Assembly (NCBI RefSeq): GCF_008923725.1
Contig: NZ_WBPF01000021.1
Location: 197,077 to 261,076, forward strand
Length of the DNA stretch: 64,000 bases
Reading direction: 5' to 3'
Origin: Bacillus sp. CH140a_4T
GTDB taxonomy: Bacteria > Bacillota > Bacilli > Bacillales > Bacillaceae_G
The stretch's first letter is position 1, and each line of letters starts with the position of its first letter. Below the pieces are notes generated by a model. The model did no database searches, was not told where the DNA came from, and saw nothing but the letters and a program-made list of their open reading frames with translations. Of this stretch, positions 44,415 to 53,128 are shown piece after piece. A program made the position numbers and the translations under genes.

Positions 44415-46298
44415 CTATTTCGCTACTTCTTCTTTCGGCATTACCATACCTTTATAAAGCTGAACAGTAATCCAATAATAGATGAAATAAATGACTAAGA
44501 AAATCCCTATTGGCACCCACACTTTCACAAACGGGTCAACCAATATAAAGCTGAATAAGTTAAGCCCTACTAACACGTGGGAAATTCCAATAATCGCTGG
44601 GAAGATAAATAAATATGAAATCTCTTTATAAATACTTTTCGTTAACATACTACGTCTCACGCCAATTTTTCGTAACATTTCATAACGGCGTACGTCACGA
44701 GAAGCACCTGTTAATATTTTGAACATAAGCGAACTTGCCATCATTGCTAAAAAGGCAATTCCGAGGAAGAATCCCATAAACATTGTTCCACTCATGAAAC
44801 TGTTCATAAACTGATAAATTGTCATTTTTGTATATAGTTCTACTTTTGTACCTGTTGTTGTTTCAATTAATTCTTTTTGCCTCTTATCTATATCGAGCAA
44901 CAATGGTTTATATTTTTTCATATCATCTACTTTTGCTAATGTTACACTATGTTCCGTTCCTTGAACTGCTTTGTAGTGTTCTTCATCAGCAATTCTTACA
45001 GGTTTTCCGTTAAACTGATTATGTGTAATTTGTATTTCTCTTACAACTGCATCTTCCCAATCTCTTGGCATACGAGGAAGCTTATTCGCTGCTTCGGGAG
45101 CTTCCAAAGCAGAATATACAGGTTCAGTTAAAGGTTCAGCCACACGTTTACGAGCAGGCTCTTTTAAAGTTTTTGTATCAAAGTGATCGGAAACGAGTGG
45201 TGGTTTCGCAGTTAAGTCGTTACGTAAGTAATACACCGCTTCTCCATCAACTTTATACTTATACTTGCTTTCTTCCACAATTTCCATTTCTTTTAAGGAT
45301 GCTTTATCTTGATCATTTGGATCATGAATTACAACATCATATACACGAGAAAAGTCTGTCATAATACCTACATTTTTTTGAAACGCCATACCTGCAGTCA
45401 TTGCACCTGCGCCTAATGCAATTAACATCGCTACAGTACCTAATACTCTCGATAAACTATTTACGCGAAAGCGTAGCTGAGCATATGTAAAACTATTTAA
45501 GCCCGTTTCATTTCGTTTTTTATTCCCTTTAATCTTCATCACAAAAAATGGGAGCAATGAACTAAAGATAAAATATGTTCCAAGTGTTGTGACGATTGTC
45601 GCTATAATAAAACCAAGTTCAGCAAACATTTTTATATTTATCATAAAGTAATACCCTGTACTTACTAGTAATACACCAAGTACTGTCATTATAATAATGC
45701 GAGTTTTACTTTTCTTTACTTCATCTAGTGTTTCATCTTCACGAATTAACTCCAATTCTGTTTTACGTAATAACCGGATGCTATTCATTAAACCAGTAAT
45801 AAAAAATAGTATTAAGAAGAATATAGCTGTAACTATGATTGCTGGTGTATATACAGATGAATAACTACCTTTTGCTGAAATTTCCATACCATTCATTAAA
45901 AAGTTTCCTGCTACACTTGCAAGTAACATTCCTACTAAAATACCGATAATAATACTGACAATACCCATACCGAATGTTTCAATAAATAATAACTGTGCTA
46001 CTTTTTTCTTTTTCGCGCCGAGCATCATGTACATACCGAGTTCTTTTCTTCTTAATGTGAGTAAGAACGAATTGGCATATATAATATAAAATACAGTAAT
46101 GAAAGATAATAGTATGGCACCTACCCAAAATACGAGTCTAATGCTACTAATAAGACTATTATCCTTGGTAAATTCACTATTCATCGCCATCGTTTGGAAC
46201 ATGTAGAAGATACTAATACTAATAACGAGACCAATAAGTAAAACCATATAATCTTTTAACATCTTTTTCATACTATGACGTGATAATTTGAATAACAT
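44415..46298 (-). CDS. BceB/FtsX-type ABC transporter permease
   Basis: 627 aa. Ten membrane helices with a large extracytoplasmic domain of about 200 residues between helices 7 and 8 (around residues 310-510), the BceB layout. TLRRKELGMYMMLGAKKKKVAQL and RYEMLRKIGVRRSML are the FtsX-domain motifs. BceB-type permeases sense and detoxify cell-wall-active peptide antibiotics such as bacitracin and signal to a BceS-type kinase. It starts 11 bases after the ATPase gene. Confidence 0.9.
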   Translation of the reverse strand: MLFKLSRHSMKKMLKDYMVLLIGLVISISIFYMFQTMAMNSEFTKDNSLISSIRLVFWVGAILLSFITVFYIIYANSFLLTLRRKELGMYMMLGAKKKKVAQLLFIETFGMGIVSIIIGILVGMLLASVAGNFLMNGMEISAKGSYSSVYTPAIIVTAIFFLILFFITGLMNSIRLLRKTELELIREDETLDEVKKSKTRIIIMTVLGVLLVSTGYYFMINIKMFAELGFIIATIVTTLGTYFIFSSLLPFFVMKIKGNKKRNETGLNSFTYAQLRFRVNSLSRVLGTVAMLIALGAGAMTAGMAFQKNVGIMTDFSRVYDVVIHDPNDQDKASLKEMEIVEESKYKYKVDGEAVYYLRNDLTAKPPLVSDHFDTKTLKEPARKRVAEPLTEPVYSALEAPEAANKLPRMPRDWEDAVVREIQITHNQFNGKPVRIADEEHYKAVQGTEHSVTLAKVDDMKKYKPLLLDIDKRQKELIETTTGTKVELYTKMTIYQFMNSFMSGTMFMGFFLGIAFLAMMASSLMFKILTGASRDVRRYEMLRKIGVRRSMLTKSIYKEISYLFIFPAIIGISHVLVGLNLFSFILVDPFVKVWVPIGIFLVIYFIYYWITVQLYKGMVMPKEEVAK

Positions 46299-46309
46299 AG
46301 TCTCGCCCC

Positions 46310-47077
46310 CTACTTAGACTCAGCAGCTGAGCCCATATGAGCGAGCACACCTAAAATGTCTTGATAGAAATTTTCTCGTGTTCCTTGACGCTTTAGCTCT
46401 TTATATAGAAGACCGTCTTGAATAAATAATATACGCTCACAATAACTCGCACTAAATGCATCGTGTGTAACCATCAAAATACTTACATTGTGATTTTCAT
46501 GTAAATCTTGCATCGCTTCTAATAAGCTTTTTGCATTTTTACTATCTAACGCTCCTGTCGGTTCATCTGCTAATACGATTGCTGGATTATGTACTAAAGC
46601 TCGAGCTGCCGCTGTTCTTTGCTTTTGTCCACCAGAAACAGCCGTTGGATATTTTGTTAAAATTTCAGTAATCCCTAATTTCTTCGCAACCTCATTCACC
46701 TTTCCAGTAATCTCACTTGAAGGCACGCCTTGCAAAGAAAGTGGTAAAGCGATATTTTCATAAATTGATAAGTTTTCTAGTAAGTTAAAATCTTGAAAAA
46801 TGAACCCTAATTTTTGAGATCGAAAATCTGATAATGCATTCCCCTTCATAGAAGTAATATTTGTACCAGCTATTGTCACACTTCCACCTGTCGCTTGATC
46901 CAATGTACTAATCACATTAAGTAAAGTCGTCTTTCCAGATCCAGAAGGACCCATAATCCCTACAAATTCCCCCTCTTTAATACTTAATGACACACCCCTT
47001 AATGCTTTTGACTGATTCTCATTTCTTTTCCCATACGTTTTTTCTACACTTTCTACAGTAACTACATTTGTTGACAT
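46310..47077 (-). CDS. BceA-type ABC transporter ATPase
   Basis: About 255 aa. Walker A GPSGSGKTT, Q-loop FIFQDFNLL, signature VSGGQKQR (with serine-glycine-glycine) and Walker B VLADEPTGALDSK are intact, as in the LolD/MacB/BceA group. It pairs with the following BceB-type permease. I chose ATG 47077, eight bases after GGAG. A BceR-like box lies about 190 bases upstream, but no kinase/regulator genes are adjacent. Confidence 0.9.
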   Translation of the reverse strand: MSTNVVTVESVEKTYGKRNENQSKALRGVSLSIKEGEFVGIMGPSGSGKTTLLNVISTLDQATGGSVTIAGTNITSMKGNALSDFRSQKLGFIFQDFNLLENLSIYENIALPLSLQGVPSSEITGKVNEVAKKLGITEILTKYPTAVSGGQKQRTAAARALVHNPAIVLADEPTGALDSKNAKSLLEAMQDLHENHNVSILMVTHDAFSASYCERILFIQDGLLYKELKRQGTRENFYQDILGVLAHMGSAAESK

Positions 47078-47264
47078 CTCTTTCACTCCATCCCTTTTGT
47101 ATAAAATTAATTTCTCACATATTTCTTATCTTTTTCTCATGTAAACCCTTAAGAATTTTTTAATTTTTCAATTACTAAGGATTACACAGGTAACGTAAAC
47201 CTTTTTCCTATTTCATATTCTCACTTTTCTACAACTCGTTCCTTCGATTTCGCTTACATTTACC

Positions 47265-47278
47265 TTACATTTTTGTAA
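47265..47278. promoter_or_regulatory. BceR-like operator
   Basis: TTACA-TTTT-TGTAA is a perfect inverted repeat matching the BceR-type box TNACA-N4-TGTAA. It lies upstream of the BceAB-type operon. Confidence 0.6.
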
Positions 47279-47283
47279 GGTAA

Positions 47284-47325
47284 AAAGAGAAAACACACCA
47301 TTATGAATTGGTGTGTTTTCTCTTT
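47284..47325 (-). terminator. Terminator of the threonyl-tRNA synthetase gene
   Basis: AAAGAGAAAACACACCA/TGGTGTGTTTTCTCTTT perfect stem. Confidence 0.88.
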
Positions 47326-47330
47326 AAACG

Positions 47331-49250
47331 CTACTTCCGATTATTTATTTCCTCTTTCATACCTTCCACAAACACATCTAGTTCCATTACATCTGAATTT
47401 TCTTCCCCATATTTACGCACATTTACAGCTCCATTCTCCATTTCCTTATCCCCAATAACAAGAACATAAGGAATTTTTTGCATTTGTGCTTCTCTTATTT
47501 TATATCCTAATTTTTCATCTCGTACATCTCGTTCCACACGAATACCAACTTGTTCTAATTTATCTGCAACCTCATCTGCGTATTGTACATGCACTGCATT
47601 TGAAACTGGAATTACTTTCACTTGAACTGGTGCTACCCAGGATGGGAACGCGCCTCCAAAGTGCTCAATTAATATTGCCAGGAAACGATCTAAAGATCCT
47701 AATACTGCTCGGTGAATGACAACTGGTCTTCTCTTTTCATTCTTTTCATCTATATAATTTAAATCAAACTTCTCTGGCATTTGGAAATCTAGCTGGATTG
47801 TTCCGCACTGATGACTTCTATTTAAAGCATCTTTAATGTGGAAGTCAATTTTCGGGCCGTAGAATGCACCGTCACCTTCATTTAGTCTATATTTACAATT
47901 CAATGAATGTAATACATTTGCTAACGCTGCTTCTGCTTGTTCCCACAACTTATCATCACCCATCGAATCTTCTGGACGAGTAGAAAGCTCTACTTCATAT
48001 TCGAATCCAAAAGTTTTATAAACGTAATCAATTTGCGCCATTACTGATTTAATTTCATCTTCAATTTGTTCTGGAGTTACAAATAAATGAGCATCATCTT
48101 GGCAGAAAGTACGAACTCTTAATAATCCATTTAATGCCCCGCTAAATTCATGTCGATGTACTTGACCGAATTCACACATACGAATCGGCAATTCGCGATA
48201 AGAGTGCAATTTATTTTTGAACATTAACATATGACCTGGACAATTCATCGGTTTTAATGCAAAACTCTTATTATCTACTTCTGAGAAATACATGTTGTCC
48301 TTGTAGTGTCCCCAGTGTCCTGATTTCTCCCATAATTCTTGGTTCATCATAAATGGAGTACGTACTTCTTGATACTTATACTCTTTTTGAATTTCTCTTA
48401 AAAATGCTTCTAATTCATTTCGGATAATCTGTCCTTTCGGTAAATAAAATGGCATTCCCGGAGCCTCTTCTGAAAACATAAATAACTCCAGCTCATTACC
48501 TAATTTACGATGATTTCTTTTTGCTGCTTCTTCAACGAAATGTAAATACTCTTCTAAATCTTTTTGAGAAGGGAACGCAACACCATATATACGCTGAAGC
48601 ACTTGATTGTTACTATCCCCTCGCCAATATGCACCAGAAACGTGAGTTAATTGGAATGCTTTTAAATAGCCTGTTGACGGTAAGTGTGGTCCTCTACATA
48701 AATCTACAAACTCCCCTTGTTTATATAGTGTCACGCTTTCCCCACTAGGAATCGCTTCTAACAATTCTAATTTCAGGTGATCATTCATCTCTTGAAACAG
48801 TTTTGCTGCCTCTTTTCTTGAGACTTCAATTCGTTCTATTTTTACATTTTCATTTATAATCTTTTTCATTTCTTTTTCGATTTTCGGTAAATCTTCTACG
48901 TTTACACTACTTGGAAGGTCCATATCATAATAAAATCCATTTTCAATAACAGGGCCTACTCCAAGGTTTACATTACCATACATTCTTTTTACAGCTTGCG
49001 CTAATATATGTGCAGCGGAATGTCTTGCAATTTCTACTCCTTCATTTGAATCTATAGTAACGATTTCTACTTCCGCATTTTCTTCAATATTGCGGCGTAA
49101 ATCATATAACCCATCATTTACTCTCCCTGCGACTGCTTTCTTTTTCAAACTACTGCTAATGGATCCAGCAATTTCTTCTAAAGTAATTCCTTTTACAAAT
49201 TCTTTAACGCTACCATCTGGAAATTTAATTTCAATCATCTGTTCTTTCAT
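47331..49250 (-). CDS. thrS: Threonyl-tRNA synthetase (T-box regulated, ThrZ-like)
   Basis: 639 aa, full length. Domains in order: TGS (1-61), the editing/second-additional domain with HSAAHILAQAVKRMYG (H73-type zinc motif of the editing site), class II catalytic core with PMNCPGHMLMF and RTFCQDDAHLF, and anticodon-binding domain (about 540-639). It charges tRNA-Thr. GGAGAG precedes the ATG. Two tandem T-box leaders upstream indicate induction by uncharged tRNA-Thr, as for B. subtilis thrZ. It is isolated from other translation genes, which suggests it is the second, conditional copy. Confidence 0.95.
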   Translation of the reverse strand: MKEQMIEIKFPDGSVKEFVKGITLEEIAGSISSSLKKKAVAGRVNDGLYDLRRNIEENAEVEIVTIDSNEGVEIARHSAAHILAQAVKRMYGNVNLGVGPVIENGFYYDMDLPSSVNVEDLPKIEKEMKKIINENVKIERIEVSRKEAAKLFQEMNDHLKLELLEAIPSGESVTLYKQGEFVDLCRGPHLPSTGYLKAFQLTHVSGAYWRGDSNNQVLQRIYGVAFPSQKDLEEYLHFVEEAAKRNHRKLGNELELFMFSEEAPGMPFYLPKGQIIRNELEAFLREIQKEYKYQEVRTPFMMNQELWEKSGHWGHYKDNMYFSEVDNKSFALKPMNCPGHMLMFKNKLHSYRELPIRMCEFGQVHRHEFSGALNGLLRVRTFCQDDAHLFVTPEQIEDEIKSVMAQIDYVYKTFGFEYEVELSTRPEDSMGDDKLWEQAEAALANVLHSLNCKYRLNEGDGAFYGPKIDFHIKDALNRSHQCGTIQLDFQMPEKFDLNYIDEKNEKRRPVVIHRAVLGSLDRFLAILIEHFGGAFPSWVAPVQVKVIPVSNAVHVQYADEVADKLEQVGIRVERDVRDEKLGYKIREAQMQKIPYVLVIGDKEMENGAVNVRKYGEENSDVMELDVFVEGMKEEINNRK

Positions 49251-49271
49251 TTTTCATCTCTCCATTTCATA

Positions 49272-49515
49272 ATAAAAAGCACACTCATCCCTAAAATAGG
49301 GACGAGCGTGCTTTTACCCGTGGTTCCACCCAGATTCCCATCACATAATGCAATGGCTTCTTTTACGGTAACGTCGTTTACACGGCACTAGATACTTAGT
49401 TTCCCCAGTGCAGCTCTAAGGTGGTAAGTTATTTTTCTGCGTTAGGAAGTTCTCAGCTTTCCTTCCTTCTCTGTATAACCGGATAAAATAACTCGTGTCC
49501 TTTTCTTCGCTTATT
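49272..49515 (-). promoter_or_regulatory. T-box riboswitch, copy 2 (gene-proximal), threonine
   Basis: Contains stem I with GAGAACUUCC-type conserved sequence, a specifier region with UACCACC (Thr codon ACC), the T-box GGGTGGAACCACG, and a terminator stem with the loop side GTCCCTA...TAGGGA before a T-run. UGGA in the T-box would pair with the UCCA end of tRNA-Thr. Confidence 0.9.
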
Positions 49516-49526
49516 ATGAAATTGAA

Positions 49527-49795
49527 TGCAAAAAAGCATATTCATCCCTAAAAATTAGGGACGAATATGCTTATATTCGTGGTTCCACCCAGATTCCCAT
49601 CACAAAAAAACATAATGGCTTCTTTTGCGATAACGTCGCTTACACGGCACTAGATACTGTATTTCCCTAGTGCAGCTCTAAGGTGGTAAGTTATTTTTCT
49701 GCGTTAGGAAGTTCTCAGCTTTCCTTCCTTCTCTGTATAACCGGGGAAAATAACTCGTGTCCTTTTCTTTGCTTTTATAAGTACATCCATTAATT
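49527..49795 (-). promoter_or_regulatory. T-box riboswitch, copy 1 (promoter-proximal), threonine
   Basis: Nearly identical to copy 2 over about 200 bases, with its own specifier (UACCACC), T-box GGGTGGAACCACG and terminator hairpin at about 49529-49572. Tandem arrangement gives a steeper response. Confidence 0.9.
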
Positions 49796-49802
49796 GTAAT
49801 TC

Positions 49803-49831
49803 ACTATATCTTATTCATTTTATTTTTGCAA
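49803..49831 (-). promoter_or_regulatory. Promoter of the T-box/thrS transcript
   Basis: TTGCAA, 17-base spacer, TATAGT on the minus strand, placing the start near 49795, just before copy 1. Confidence 0.65.
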
Positions 49832-49864
49832 GTGTTTAAAAAAGATTTTTTATTTAATAAAAAA

Positions 49865-49892
49865 AGAAACCAAAAATAGATTTTTGGTTTCC
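49865..49892 (-). terminator. Terminator of the pseudouridine synthase gene
   Basis: GAAACCAAAAA/TTTTTGGTTTC stem, T-run on the minus strand. Confidence 0.8.
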
Positions 49893-49903
49893 CCTTCTCA
49901 ATT

Positions 49904-50611
49904 TTACCAATCTTGTGGTTCGTAATTTAAGTCTGAAAATAGACGTCGTTTCTCTTTCTTCGATAAATCTCTCCACTGTCCGACTGGTAAATTATTCAAT
50001 TCAATATTCATAATTCTCGTACGTTTTAACGTGTATACTTGATAACCTAAAGCTTCACACATACGACGAATTTGGCGATTTAGCCCTTGTGTTAAAATAA
50101 TTTGGAACTCATATTTTGATAACTGTGTGATCTCACAAGGAAGCGTTTTTGTCCCTAAAATTTTTACACCAGCTGCCATTTTCTCTAGAAAATCAGGTGT
50201 AATTGGCTTATCTACTGAAACGATATATTCTTTCTCATGTTTGTTTTCAGCACGTAAAATTTCATTAACGATATCACCATCATTTGTTAATAAAATTAAA
50301 CCGTCTGAGTCTTTATCAAGACGTCCAATGTGACTAATTCGTAATGGATGATTCACTAAATCAATAATATTACCTTTTACAGCTTTTTCACTCGTACATG
50401 TAATACCTACTGGTTTATTTAAAGCGATATATACGTGATCTCGAGCAATACGAAGTTGCTCTCCATTAACACGTACATCATCACCTGGATTTACTTGGTC
50501 ACCAATTTTTGCAACCTTACCGTTAATAATTACTCTTCTCTCATTAATTAATTTATCTGCTCCACGTCGAGACGCTTTTCCAGCTTCACTAATAAATTTA
50601 TTGATACGCAA
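49904..50611 (-). CDS. 23S rRNA pseudouridine synthase, RluF/RluB type
   Basis: About 235 aa. An S4 RNA-binding domain (residues 1-60, RINKFISEAGKASRRGADKL) is followed by the RsuA/RluB/F catalytic domain with the catalytic aspartate in GRLDKDSDGLILLTNDG and LTQGLNRQIRRMCEALGY. It converts uridine to pseudouridine in ribosomal RNA; the closest general type is RluF. I chose TTG 50611, correctly spaced from AAGGAT and giving the canonical (M)RINKF start; longer readings lack a ribosome-binding site. Confidence 0.87.
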   Translation of the reverse strand: MRINKFISEAGKASRRGADKLINERRVIINGKVAKIGDQVNPGDDVRVNGEQLRIARDHVYIALNKPVGITCTSEKAVKGNIIDLVNHPLRISHIGRLDKDSDGLILLTNDGDIVNEILRAENKHEKEYIVSVDKPITPDFLEKMAAGVKILGTKTLPCEITQLSKYEFQIILTQGLNRQIRRMCEALGYQVYTLKRTRIMNIELNNLPVGQWRDLSKKEKRRLFSDLNYEPQDW

Positions 50612-50797
50612 ATTAGGCACATCCTTTTCTAAACAAAATTTCAAGCTCACACTGCTTCTACCGTACAATACATAAGGGTAAGCCTTCTATTATAACTTAA
50701 ATATATTAACATGAAAGGGTATAGAACGTCTTCTATTAATTACTCGTTTATAAGAAAATATCTTTATTATACATTCATTTATGCACTTTTTCTGCGC

Positions 50798-51418
50798 TTA
50801 ATATACAAGCCATTCTTCCTTACATATAGCTTGTTTACCTCTTATATCTTCTATCTCTTCATGAATATTAGCTAGTTTATACAACTCAGGGAAAATCTCT
50901 TCTACATAATTTTGATGCGCCATTTCATCTTTCCAATAAGTTACCACGATGTAACGATTTTCAATTTTTAAAGACTTCCCAACAACGCCAGCTAACATTC
51001 CTTTTGTATTTTTCATTCCTTTATTCCAAATTGTTTCTTGTTTATGTAAAAACTGCTTTTCCATTCCCGCCATTACATCACATATAGCAACTCTTACAAA
51101 TGACCCTTCTGTAACAATGCCTTTCAAAGGCATATCAGTTATATCATACAATGTTTGAAACAATTCAATTTCACATGAAAGAAATGTATCCTCTTGATTA
51201 CTATTTAAATAAATGGTATCGTGAGCAGCATTCATAAATGATTGATACGCACTTCTATCTTCCCATAAAGTAAATACACATGCCTCATCCTCATACCATC
51301 CACCAAATTGCCCATGAAATCCATCTAGATGCTGTATAGCTTGCCATTTTTCTTGTGCTTTTGAAAATAAGTCCTTTTTCTCTTCTTCTACCTTACAGTA
51401 GATTGTTTTTAGTAACAT
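50798..51418 (-). CDS. DUF4937/YdbC-like protein with two ferredoxin-like (ABM) domains
   Basis: 206 aa. Two repeats of an antibiotic-biosynthesis-monooxygenase-like fold are visible: GGWYEDEACVFTLWEDRSAYQSFM and IENRYIVVTYWKDEMAHQNYVE. This matches B. subtilis YdbC-type (DUF4937) proteins of unknown function. GGGGGAAT precedes the ATG. Single gene. Confidence 0.75.
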   Translation of the reverse strand: MLLKTIYCKVEEEKKDLFSKAQEKWQAIQHLDGFHGQFGGWYEDEACVFTLWEDRSAYQSFMNAAHDTIYLNSNQEDTFLSCEIELFQTLYDITDMPLKGIVTEGSFVRVAICDVMAGMEKQFLHKQETIWNKGMKNTKGMLAGVVGKSLKIENRYIVVTYWKDEMAHQNYVEEIFPELYKLANIHEEIEDIRGKQAICKEEWLVY

Positions 51419-51591
51419 TTTTAATTCCCCCTCTAGAATATAATATAATTTATTTTCTTCTCACAATATTTAGTTCACATAATAATTTTATAATCCCCTA
51501 ATACTCTTTATAGACATATAGAACTAATCATATTTATCACTACATCTATCAAACCATCTATCTATTTTAATTTCAAATAATTTAGAATACT

Positions 51592-51627
51592 AAAAAGATG
51601 TAACACTTAATGAATTACATCTTTCGC
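51592..51627 (-). terminator. Terminator of the small anchored protein gene
   Basis: AAAGATGTAA/TTACATCTTT stem. Confidence 0.65.
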
Positions 51628-51647
51628 TAATCTCTCTTATTCATCTT

Positions 51648-51953
51648 TTACTCAAATACATAATACGTAAGTTCTCCCGGATAATGTAATACATTTACCT
51701 TCCGCTCTCCTTTTTTAAAACTAACAGTATGCCCGTTTTCCCCTAAGTTCTCCCATCCACTTGCCTTTGTAATAGACATTACACTTATATATCTATAATA
51801 CTCTTCCTTATCATCGTTAATATGGATTGCTGACATTGGTACTGGAAAATCTTCAATTTTAGATTCTTTGTCTAAATATATAAGTGTAAATAAACCAACT
51901 AATAACACAGCCGTTGAAATATTTGAAACTATTTTTCTTCTATTCATTTTCAC
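51648..51953 (-). CDS. Small membrane-anchored protein
   Basis: About 101 aa with one N-terminal membrane helix (about residues 8-25) and an extracytoplasmic part (SAIHINDDKEEYYRYISVM, LHYPGELTYYVFE). I do not recognise the family. A GTG start at 51953 lies six bases after GAGGG; an ATG two codons later is possible. Confidence 0.6.
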   Translation of the reverse strand: MKMNRRKIVSNISTAVLLVGLFTLIYLDKESKIEDFPVPMSAIHINDDKEEYYRYISVMSITKASGWENLGENGHTVSFKKGERKVNVLHYPGELTYYVFE

Positions 51954-52116
51954 TAAAAACCCTCTCTTCTCACATATAACTTTCATCATTCTACTAATAT
52001 TAATTATTTATGTATAGAAAAAATATAATTAAAATCAATTCCAGACTATTTTCTCTATCATTAACAATATTATTGTTATATATTACAATTAAAAGATTCT
52101 TTGGAGGTATTACCCG

Positions 52117-52692
52117 TTGAAGAAATTATTTTTTAATAAACGGACAATAATTATTTCTATTTTTATTATTACCTGTACGATTTTCTACGCAATTAAAGAT
52201 AAAAATAATAACGCAAAAACTACCGTAGAAACAGTTGATACAAAAAGTTTTAAAACTAAATTAAAACCAAAAATTGATGAATTAACTACAAATTATAATG
52301 ACATAATCGAAAAAGATTGGTTGCCTGCCTGGGAAGAAATTAACACGAGCGGAGATTCAGTAGATAGAGATAAACTATTAGTTACAATGAGTGCTGTTTC
52401 CAAACAATATGAAAACATTATGAACGAAATAGATACTTTGAAAATTATAGAAAATATATCAGAAGTACAAATACAAGAACAACTAGTTTATTTCACAACT
52501 GAATTTAAGGCTGCTTCTAAATTTATGAAAAACGCGGCAGATTTAATTATAGACGGAACCAAAAACTCTACTCTAAACAGTGCAACAATTGAAAATACTA
52601 AACATGCTTTAGGCCTTGCGGATCAACATATTGTCATTGCTTTATCTACTTTAACTGAAGTTGAAGAGAAATTAAGACTTGCAAAAAAATAA
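52117..52692 (+). CDS. Membrane-anchored helical protein
   Basis: 191 aa. An N-terminal membrane helix (residues 10-26, preceded by KKLFFNKR) is followed by an extracytoplasmic, mostly helical domain with long amphipathic stretches. It could alternatively be a lipoprotein-like signal, with C20 (ITC) but no proper lipobox. Family unknown. A TTG start follows GGAGG. Confidence 0.65.
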   Translation: MKKLFFNKRTIIISIFIITCTIFYAIKDKNNNAKTTVETVDTKSFKTKLKPKIDELTTNYNDIIEKDWLPAWEEINTSGDSVDRDKLLVTMSAVSKQYENIMNEIDTLKIIENISEVQIQEQLVYFTTEFKAASKFMKNAADLIIDGTKNSTLNSATIENTKHALGLADQHIVIALSTLTEVEEKLRLAKK

Positions 52693-52723
52693 AACTGTTT
52701 ACTATTTTAAAGTAAAAAAAAGA

Positions 52724-52752
52724 TTGCAATTCACATTTTGTCTGTCTATAAT
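52724..52752 (+). promoter_or_regulatory. Promoter of the glycine-riboswitch transcript
   Basis: TTGCAA, 17-base spacer, TATAAT; transcription would start near 52759, about 40 bases before the first aptamer. Confidence 0.7.
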
Positions 52753-52797
52753 ATTTTTATTGATTTACAATCAATGCTTTTATAAATTTTATAATTC

Positions 52798-53020
52798 GGA
52801 TGAACCATTCAGGAGAAGATCTATTGATCTACCGACGGGGCAAAAAGTTGTAAAACCAACTTTGAAACTCTCAGGTCTTGGTTACAAGTAGAACTGCATG
52901 GGGACGAACCTCTGGAGAGACTCCCTCTCGCTTTATATAGCGCGGAGGAAAACGAGCACCGAAGGAGCAAATCCGCTACTATTGCGGATAATCTCTCAGG
53001 TAAAAGGACAGAGACAAGCG
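52798..53020 (+). ncRNA. Tandem glycine riboswitch (two gcvT-type aptamers)
   Basis: First aptamer about 52800-52900, with AGGAGAAGATC, ACCGACGGGGCAAAA and ACTCTCAGGTC. Second about 52905-53015, with GGAGAG, GCACCGAAGGAGCAAAT, ATCTCTCAGGTAAAAGGACAG. These are the conserved core strings of glycine aptamers. The switch leads to a sodium:alanine/glycine symporter gene, a known target class. Confidence 0.93.
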
Positions 53021-53071
53021 AAAGAAAATGCCGATTTGTATCGGTTTATTTTTCTATCCCTTGTTTCTCCA

Positions 53072-53116
53072 GAGACCATTTCATTTTCTTGAAGTGGTTT
53101 TTATTTTTTCATAAAA
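53072..53116 (+). terminator. Expression-platform hairpin of the glycine riboswitch
   Basis: ACCATTTCA/TGAAGTGGT stem (one wobble) followed by a T-rich run, between the second aptamer and the symporter start. Confidence 0.65.
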
Positions 53117-53128
53117 AGGAGAATACAG

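Noticed and set aside
49272-49795. Two 200-bp direct repeats as a mobile or CRISPR-like element
   Set aside because: Both copies are complete T-box leaders with specifier, T-box and terminator.
52679-53092. Two open frames over the glycine riboswitch
   Set aside because: They coincide with the conserved aptamer RNA and have no ribosome-binding site.
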